NCBI GenBank assembly: GCA_014360855.1
Contig: JACIWP010000067.1
Span: 1-12,347, forward strand
DNA length: 12,347 bases
Source of the DNA: Anaerolineae bacterium
GTDB taxonomy: Bacteria; Chloroflexota; Anaerolineae; JACIWP01
Direction of reading: 5' to 3'
Every line of letters starts with the position of its first letter. Within the stretch, counting starts at the first letter, position 1. The notes under the pieces were generated by a model. It ran no database searches. It worked only from the letters and a program-made list of their open reading frames with translations, and was not told where the DNA came from. A program made the translations under genes and the position numbers. Shown here in pieces: positions 7,858-12,347 of the stretch.

Positions 7858-7876
7858 CGGCAAACATATCGCTTAC

Positions 7877-7885
7877 ATTATACCA
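7877..7885 (-). promoter_or_regulatory. Upstream extended -10 promoter (TGGTATAAT)
   Basis: TGGTATAAT reads on the minus strand with TATAAT at 7882-7877; start predicted near 7870. There is no -35 hexamer at 16-18 bases. Instead the palindrome GCCCAATTTGGGC (7905-7917) covers about -35 to -47, fitting an activator-dependent promoter. A transcript from here would give the giant gene a leader of roughly 385 bases or make a separate small RNA. Confidence 0.55.
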
Positions 7886-7904
7886 TAACTTATCGGTTTT
7901 GCAC

Positions 7905-7917
7905 GCCCAATTTGGGC
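7905..7917. promoter_or_regulatory. Palindrome GCCCAATTTGGGC, possible regulator site
   Basis: This 13-base palindrome has an odd centre and sits where a -35 element would be for the promoter at 7877-7885. It could also be read as a weak hairpin after the DNRLRE gene stop at 7945, but it has no U-tract and only a short loop, so a DNA binding site is favoured. Confidence 0.4.
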
Positions 7918-7944
7918 CAGGTAGTATATCCGATCCCGAAATTC

Positions 7945-9069
7945 TTACGGGGCCGCCACACGGTAGGCGACGGTGAGGCGCGGACGCACAGAAGGATTAG
8001 GGGCTTCGGAGGAGGCGAACTGATACTCCACCCAATCGCTGGAAGAAGGCGTGCGAAGCAGGACGCCGGCGTTGCTCTCGGGATACTGCACCCAATCCTG
8101 CACGAAAAGGGTCACATCCCACACATACCACCAGCCGGCACGCGTGGCCAGCACCGTCGCAAGAGGGCTTGGCTCGCGATCCACGACGCCGTTACAGCCG
8201 GCCTCCTGCCACGCCTGCCCCACATCCGCCCACAGCCAACTGGCGTTCCCCTCAGACCAGGGCCGCTTGACACGATACACTGCCACAGAGAGGGGCGCCT
8301 CGGCAGTGCGCCCTTCCGCATACAGCTCTAACCGCGCTTCGGCCACATATGCCCGTTTGGGAATGGAGGAAAGGTCAAACATCAGCAGGGCACTGCGCAC
8401 ATCGTAGGCATGCACCCGCAGGGTTCCATCCCCACCGAAGTTGCTGTACGGGGACCAGGCATCCAGCGTGGTATCCCGCGTGCCGGCATACCCCCCGCTC
8501 CCCTCCTGAAACACCACCACCGTCAGCGGCCCGCTCAGCGGCGGTAGTTTGGTCACCAGGGGCAGAAACACCTTCCTCCCGTTGGGGAAAGGAGTCGGCC
8601 GAGGGGTGGATGTAGCGGTCGGCGTTGGGGTAGCGGTGGCCGGCGGGCCGGCAATCGTCAGGTCCAGCCAGCTGGTCGCGGCGCTGTGCCACACGCCTGT
8701 CTGCTGGGCCTGCCGGCGCTCCCCCAGCACATCCACCCAGAAATACACCGTCTCGCCATCCTGCGCGCCGTCCTTGGCCGGCGTATCCGGGTCATCGCCG
8801 TTCACCGCAATAGCATATACGGACTGCCCGTCCTGCATCTGCACGACGGCATGTCCGCATTCCACCGGGGTGGTGCCGTTATACACGAAGGCAGTAATCG
8901 GAGAGCCGGCGGGCACGTTCCCCCCATCCATGAGGACGCTCCCCCAGAAAACCGCCGGCTGAGGGGGAATGGCGTGCGCCGGCGCCTGGAACGCCCCGGA
9001 CAACAGATACAACACGGCGGTACAAACCAACACGGCAGTAATGCCCATCCACGTCCAACGAGGCTTCAT
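7945..9069 (-). CDS. Secreted protein with one CG module and a DNRLRE domain
   Basis: The protein has 374 residues. Residues 1-33 form a signal peptide ending APAHA. Residues 39-139 are one CG module (SPITAF, VECG, DDPDTPAKDGA, GETVYF, a late VW). Residues 141-163 are a Thr/Pro linker, followed at 167-174 by VFLPLVTK, a motif I associate with Chloroflexota surface proteins. Residues 183-371 look like a DNRLRE domain: QEGSGGYAGTRDTTLDAWSP, a G-T-LRV strand, LLMFDLSSIP, W-EGNASW, WDVT-FVQDW, then a final RPRLTVAY. DNRLRE domains are beta-sandwiches on extracellular proteins and are often linked to polysaccharide binding. ATG 9069 is the only good start, as an in-frame TAA lies eight codons upstream. 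The Shine-Dalgarno is weak (AAGGGAG, 13 bases away). It may be a surface glycan or matrix binding partner of the two proteins downstream. Confidence 0.9.
   Translation of the reverse strand: MKPRWTWMGITAVLVCTAVLYLLSGAFQAPAHAIPPQPAVFWGSVLMDGGNVPAGSPITAFVYNGTTPVECGHAVVQMQDGQSVYAIAVNGDDPDTPAKDGAQDGETVYFWVDVLGERRQAQQTGVWHSAATSWLDLTIAGPPATATPTPTATSTPRPTPFPNGRKVFLPLVTKLPPLSGPLTVVVFQEGSGGYAGTRDTTLDAWSPYSNFGGDGTLRVHAYDVRSALLMFDLSSIPKRAYVAEARLELYAEGRTAEAPLSVAVYRVKRPWSEGNASWLWADVGQAWQEAGCNGVVDREPSPLATVLATRAGWWYVWDVTLFVQDWVQYPESNAGVLLRTPSSSDWVEYQFASSEAPNPSVRPRLTVAYRVAAP
8653..8955 (-). repeat. CG module of the DNRLRE protein
   Basis: Residues 39-139 align with the modules at 2454-2744 and 645-2159. This is the most divergent copy: the N-terminal W-NF is replaced by VFWGS, but P-x-G, ECG, the DDPxTP acidic loop, the GE turn and the VW remain. 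It has one Cys (C71). Confidence 0.7.
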
Positions 9070-9201
9070 CGCAAATTCTGCGCTCCCTTATCGAAGGATA
9101 ACTGCCAACCTTATTGGGTAAGACGTGCAGGGAGCAGAATGGGATACGGAAGCCATTTTGTCAAATTTGCAGGGCTCTCACAGCCGGCACCTTGCCGGGA
9201 A

Positions 9202-9220
9202 GGCCATATACAGCATGGCC
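9202..9220. promoter_or_regulatory. Palindrome GGCCAT-N7-ATGGCC, candidate operator
   Basis: Perfect 6-base arms with a 7-base centre cover about -48 to -30 of the amidohydrolase promoter, where no -35 hexamer can be seen. The placement suits an activator touching RNA polymerase, or a repressor. Confidence 0.45.
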
Positions 9221-9234
9221 ATTCCCTGCATCCC

Positions 9235-9243
9235 TGGTATAAT
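9235..9243 (+). promoter_or_regulatory. Extended -10 promoter of the amidohydrolase gene
   Basis: TGGTATAAT is a perfect -10 box with the TGn extension, and no -35 hexamer lies at 16-18 bases. Transcription should begin near 9250. That leaves about 33 bases before the GTG at 9284 but almost none before the ATG at 9254, which supports the GTG start. Confidence 0.7.
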
Positions 9244-9271
9244 TAGGTGGGACATGCCGGCCATTTCTTCT

Positions 9272-9277
9272 CGGAGG
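9272..9277 (+). promoter_or_regulatory. Ribosome binding site of the amidohydrolase gene
   Basis: CGGAGG ends six bases before GTG 9284. It would lie inside the coding region if ATG 9254 were used. Confidence 0.7.
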
Positions 9278-9283
9278 CAACCG

Positions 9284-11245
9284 GTGCAGAAGTTCTTGAT
9301 CACCGCAGGCATCATCATGCTCTTGTTCGCCGGCACCACCGGTCCCGTGCAGGCCGGCCCCGGCGATGAACCGATCCCCATCTATGCCATCCAATTCACG
9401 ACTGCCCTCGACGGCGCCTCGCCCCTGGCCGGCCAGACCGTCACCACCAGCGGCATCGTCACCGCCGTGTACCGCCAGGGCTACGTCATCGCCGAGCCGG
9501 CCGGCGGCCCCTGGAGCGGCATCTATGTCTACGACCCGGAGCACCTCCCCACCCCCGGCGATGCACTGCGCCTGCGCGCCCGGGTCGAGGAATATTACGG
9601 CCTGACCGAACTGGTAGATATCCAGGAATACGTCCTGCTGGCAGACGGGCGCCCTCTGCCGCCGGCCCTGCGGATCCCCTGTGCGGAAATGGCCGCCGAG
9701 GCCTACGAAGGGGTGTTGGTGGACCTTGGCCCGGTCTCTGTCCGCTCCGCTGTGCTGGGCTTCGGCGACTGGGAGGTCTCCGACGGCGCCGGCACGGCCG
9801 TGGTTGGAAATCGGGCAGACCTATGGTACCTGCCCCACGCCGGCGACATGCTGTCGTTCCTTCGCGGCGTGGTCTTCTTCTCCTACGATGCCTTCAAGCT
9901 CGAGCCGCGCGGCGATGAGGATATCGGACTGCCCCCGCCGGCCCCCTTTGCCCTGCACGGCACGGTCATGACACCGGAAACCGTGCTGCCCAATGCCTAT
10001 GTGGTTGTGCAGGGGCAGTATATCTCCGATGTCACGACCGTCCGCCCGGCCGGCATGCCGGTCGTGGAGGCCGGCGGCCTCATCCTGCCCGGCCTGGTCA
10101 ACGCCCACGACCACCCACCCTACAACATATTCCCGGAGCTTTCCTTTGGCCAGACTTTTCCCAACCGCTATGCATGGCAAAGCCATCCCGCATACCGCGC
10201 CTTTCGAGAGCGCTTCTCCGCCCTGCAGGCCGGCGGCCTGATCTGCGAGATGTGGAAATATGCCGAGGTGCGCGCGCTCCTCGCCGGCAATACTACACAA
10301 CAGGGCGCCTACCCCACCACCTATTGGTCCTGCTACGCCCATCCGCGCATCCTGGTGCGCAACCCCGAGCGCATGAACCCCGCCCTGCGCACCGAGGTTT
10401 TCCCCATGGAGCTGAACGAAGGCGCCCGCGAGACCATTCGCCGGCGCGTGGCCAGCGGCGCATACCGCCGGGTCATCATCCATCTCAGCGAGGGCACCGA
10501 CGCGGGCTCCCTGGCGGAGTTCACCACCTGGCAGGGCTGGGGGCTCCTGCCGGCCAGCGTCATCATCCACGGCATCCCCTACGGCCCCGCCGAGTTCCAG
10601 GCGATGCTGTCCGCCGGCGCTTCCCTGGTCTGGTCGCCGCGCAGTAACCTGCGCCTGTATGGCGCCACCCTGGACCCGCGGCCGGCGCTGGCCCTTGGAC
10701 TCCCCGTTTCCCTGGCGCCCGACTGGACACCCACCGGCTCCTACGACATCCTGCGGGAGTTGGCGTTCGCCAGGGGCTGGAGCCGGGAACAGTGGGACAG
10801 GGAAATCCCCTCCGAGACACTGGTGAATATGGTGACCACCTATCCCGCGGCGCAGTTGGGGCTGGAAACCCGGCTGGGGAGCGTTGCCCCGGGCTTTTTG
10901 GCGGACCTGGTGGTCCTCGCCGGCGGCGCCGGCGACTCCTATGAAACGGTCGTTTCAGCCCGGGCACAGGATGTGCGGCTGGTCATTATCGGCGGAGAGG
11001 CTGTCTATGGGCTGGAGGGCTTGATGACCGCTGTGCACGGCACCGCCGCCGGCGAGCCGATCACCGTGTGCGGGGAGCGCCGGCGCATCCGGGTCGCCGT
11101 CGACGCGCCAACCGTCCCCAAAAGCGGACAGACCCTGGCGGACATCACCGCCCTGCTGTCTCAGGCGGAGCCGGGCCTCCTGCCTCTGGACCCCTGTCAG
11201 GCCTATCGGGCCTGGCTGCCGGCCGCCGCCCGCGGAAGCCCTTAG
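9284..11245 (+). CDS. Exported OB-fold-like/amidohydrolase fusion protein
   Basis: The protein has 653 residues from GTG 9284; ATG 9254 would add ten. The GTG is preferred because of CGGAGG six bases upstream and the promoter position. Residues 1-24 form a compact signal peptide (MQKFLITAGIIMLL, then PVQA). Residues ~30-218 are beta-rich, with AGQTVTTSGIVTAV and GIYVYDP resembling the OB-fold regions of secreted nucleases. Residues ~222-600 are an amidohydrolase barrel. Likely metal ligands are H275 and H277 (NAHDH), H400 (HLSEGTD), H429 (IIHGIP) and D480 (SLAPDWTPTGS). This is the HxH-H-H-D pattern without a carbamylated lysine, as in the single-metal ATZ/TRZ and cytosine-deaminase-like group. 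GSVAPGFLADLVVL closes the barrel. The substrate cannot be read; a C-N hydrolase or deaminase acting outside the membrane is expected. The tail holds AWLPAAAR. The stop overlaps the convergent transporter gene. Confidence 0.9.
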   Translation: MQKFLITAGIIMLLFAGTTGPVQAGPGDEPIPIYAIQFTTALDGASPLAGQTVTTSGIVTAVYRQGYVIAEPAGGPWSGIYVYDPEHLPTPGDALRLRARVEEYYGLTELVDIQEYVLLADGRPLPPALRIPCAEMAAEAYEGVLVDLGPVSVRSAVLGFGDWEVSDGAGTAVVGNRADLWYLPHAGDMLSFLRGVVFFSYDAFKLEPRGDEDIGLPPPAPFALHGTVMTPETVLPNAYVVVQGQYISDVTTVRPAGMPVVEAGGLILPGLVNAHDHPPYNIFPELSFGQTFPNRYAWQSHPAYRAFRERFSALQAGGLICEMWKYAEVRALLAGNTTQQGAYPTTYWSCYAHPRILVRNPERMNPALRTEVFPMELNEGARETIRRRVASGAYRRVIIHLSEGTDAGSLAEFTTWQGWGLLPASVIIHGIPYGPAEFQAMLSAGASLVWSPRSNLRLYGATLDPRPALALGLPVSLAPDWTPTGSYDILRELAFARGWSREQWDREIPSETLVNMVTTYPAAQLGLETRLGSVAPGFLADLVVLAGGAGDSYETVVSARAQDVRLVIIGGEAVYGLEGLMTAVHGTAAGEPITVCGERRRIRVAVDAPTVPKSGQTLADITALLSQAEPGLLPLDPCQAYRAWLPAAARGSP

Positions 11246-12347
11246 GCCTGCGCCGCGCGTTCCCGCATCACCCGCTTCGGCTCCGGCAGTTGACCGCTCA
11301 ACAGCAGGGCCGCCAGGATGAAGCCCAGGGTCACCCCGAACAGCACCCCATAGGAGGAAACCTGCAGGATCCATCCTCCGAGGATGGAGACCAGGGAGAC
11401 CGGGCCGGCCAGCGTGTTGGAAAGCCCGATGTACAAGGGGCGCTGTGCCGGCGGCGCATAGTCGATAATGAAATTCATATGCCCGATGAAGAAACCGGCG
11501 GTGCTGGAGGCACTGATGCCCAGGAAGAAGAACAACAGCACGAAAAGGGCTTGTAGGAGGAGGCCGGTATGGCGCAGGAGCGGGGCCAACAGTGCCGCCA
11601 CCAGGATGCCGGCGCTGATGAGCAAGACCACCCGGATAATCAGCCGACTGCCACGGCGGTCATAGACATAGCCCAGGACCAGACTGCCGACCGCCGAGCC
11701 GACCACCTGGGCCGAGAGAAAGGCGCCGGTCAGGCTGGCCGGCAGGCCCAGCTCGCGCGTGGCGTACAGCACGAAAAAGGGCAGGGCCAGGCTGAAGAAC
11801 CCGCCCAGGATGCGCACCGCCATCCAGATGACGAACGGGCGATCAGTGCGCAGGATCGCACCGAGCAGAGGGATATACTCGCCCCAGGTAGGTTGGGCTT
11901 CTGACGTGGGATTGGCCTCCGCCGGCTCCTCCAGCGGCAGGAACAATACCAGCGCGACCCAATATGCCGCCGCGGCAAACACGGCCAGCCATGCAAAGTT
12001 CAGCGGGAAGGGCGGTGCGCTGGGGCTCAGATAGTAAGCGACGACCGCCCCCACCCCCACGGAACAGATGGCGAAAAGCAGTTCCTGTAGCCCCATCAGT
12101 CGGCCGCGCACCGATGCCGGCACCGCCCGGCCGAAGAAATCCAGCCAGGGCACGCCGATAAGTCCATCCACCAGGGCCGCCACCATGACGCACAGGACGA
12201 AGACACCCAACAGCATCATCTGGCGGCCGGCGGGGATGCGGAACAATGCCCAGGCCAATGCCGAGTAGGCCAGCGGAGCACCCAGCGAAAAGTACACCAG
12301 ATAGGGCTTGCGGCGCGGCTTCTTGTGGATCCAGCGCGCCGCCACCA
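11242..12347 (-). CDS. Major facilitator superfamily transporter (N-terminus outside window)
   Basis: The frame is open to the right edge, with 367 residues counted from the GTG at 12345. That GTG is probably internal: the visible sequence begins with a basic AARWIHKKPRRKP stretch typical of the loop after helix two, so about 60 residues (helices one and two) should lie beyond the edge. About ten hydrophobic helices are visible, with a central charged linker (LEEPAEANPTSEAQP, near residue 140) dividing two halves. GYVYDRRGSR near residue 225 fits the second-half version of the facilitator motif G-x3-D-R-x-G-R. Members move small solutes across the inner membrane by proton or ion coupling; the substrate is unknown. 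It ends TAA at 11244-11242, inside the stop region of the convergent amidohydrolase gene. Export of drugs or sugars are both possible. Confidence 0.88.
   Translation of the reverse strand, partial: VAARWIHKKPRRKPYLVYFSLGAPLAYSALAWALFRIPAGRQMMLLGVFVLCVMVAALVDGLIGVPWLDFFGRAVPASVRGRLMGLQELLFAICSVGVGAVVAYYLSPSAPPFPLNFAWLAVFAAAAYWVALVLFLPLEEPAEANPTSEAQPTWGEYIPLLGAILRTDRPFVIWMAVRILGGFFSLALPFFVLYATRELGLPASLTGAFLSAQVVGSAVGSLVLGYVYDRRGSRLIIRVVLLISAGILVAALLAPLLRHTGLLLQALFVLLFFFLGISASSTAGFFIGHMNFIIDYAPPAQRPLYIGLSNTLAGPVSLVSILGGWILQVSSYGVLFGVTLGFILAALLLSGQLPEPKRVMRERAAQA

Larger units (their letters stand above)
7485..7944. other. Non-coding leader and control region of the giant surface gene
   Basis: No convincing gene lies in these 460 bases. 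The region holds two minus-strand promoters (7576-7604 and 7877-7885), a palindrome at 7905-7917, a GC-rich hairpin at 7819-7857, and the 8-base sequence ACGTATAC with its inverse GTATACGT at 7568-7575 and 7641-7648, on either side of the main promoter. An 88-codon frame (7867-7601) starts just after the upstream promoter but has weaker third-position GC than the real genes and runs into the main promoter. No clear terminator for the DNRLRE gene upstream was seen. Confidence 0.6.
9070..9283. promoter_or_regulatory. Divergent control region between DNRLRE and amidohydrolase genes
   Basis: On the minus side a TTGACA at 9164-9159 could be a -35 for the DNRLRE gene, but 17 bases on there is only CATTCT, a poor -10. 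On the plus side is TGGTATAAT at 9235-9243. Two inverted repeats lie between: CCGGCA-CCT-TGCCGG (9184-9198) and GGCCAT-N7-ATGGCC (9202-9220). Confidence 0.55.

Noticed and set aside
7601..7867. An 88-codon minus-strand frame starting just after the upstream promoter
   Set aside because: It has weaker third-position GC than neighbouring genes, no Shine-Dalgarno, a low-complexity mix of residues with no domain, and its end runs through the main promoter at 7576-7604.
9159..9164. TTGACA as a full promoter for the DNRLRE gene
   Set aside because: No acceptable -10 box at 16-18 bases (best is CATTCT), so it is noted only as a possible -35.
9125..9283. Start of the amidohydrolase at GTG 9125
   Set aside because: It lies upstream of the promoter at 9235-9243 and adds 53 residues before the signal peptide, without an RBS.

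Overview
The window is GC-rich and dominated by large secreted, multi-domain surface proteins joined by Thr/Pro-rich linkers. The style is that of Chloroflexota, class Anaerolineae or a close relative. The pointers are Thr-Pro linkers between repeated beta-type modules, a VFLPLVTK motif straight after such a linker, paired GWNL...GYW domains, LysM tandems and a DNRLRE domain. GCCGGC is very frequent in every gene. This assignment rests on family style and was not tested against a database.

Layout from left to right. Positions 1-2273 (minus) hold the 5' part of a gene for a secreted protein with four copies of a ~97-residue module (called here the CG module) followed by at least three LysM domains; its 3' end lies outside the window. 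A 126-base gap with a strong hairpin follows. Positions 2400-7484 (minus) encode a 1694-residue exported protein made of two tandem ~660-residue units, two GWNL domains and one CG module; it is a candidate surface-layer or giant envelope protein. Positions 7485-7944 are a 460-base non-coding leader with a near-consensus sigma-70 promoter, a second extended -10 promoter and a GC-rich hairpin. Positions 7945-9069 (minus) encode a 374-residue secreted protein with one CG module, a linker, the VFLPLVTK motif and a DNRLRE domain. Positions 9070-9283 are a divergent control region. Positions 9284-11245 (plus) encode an exported amidohydrolase with an N-terminal OB-fold-like region. Positions 11242-12347 (minus) encode a major facilitator transporter lacking its N-terminus at the window edge, convergent with the amidohydrolase and overlapping it by four bases.

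Working model. The three minus-strand secreted proteins share the CG module (six copies in all) and look like one envelope assembly: a wall-binding LysM protein, a very large strongly expressed surface protein and a smaller DNRLRE protein. Sharing of the module and adjacency are seen in the sequence; joint function is inference. The amidohydrolase and transporter could be a separate catabolic pair or unrelated neighbours. No RNA genes, CRISPR arrays, insertion sequences or phage genes were found.
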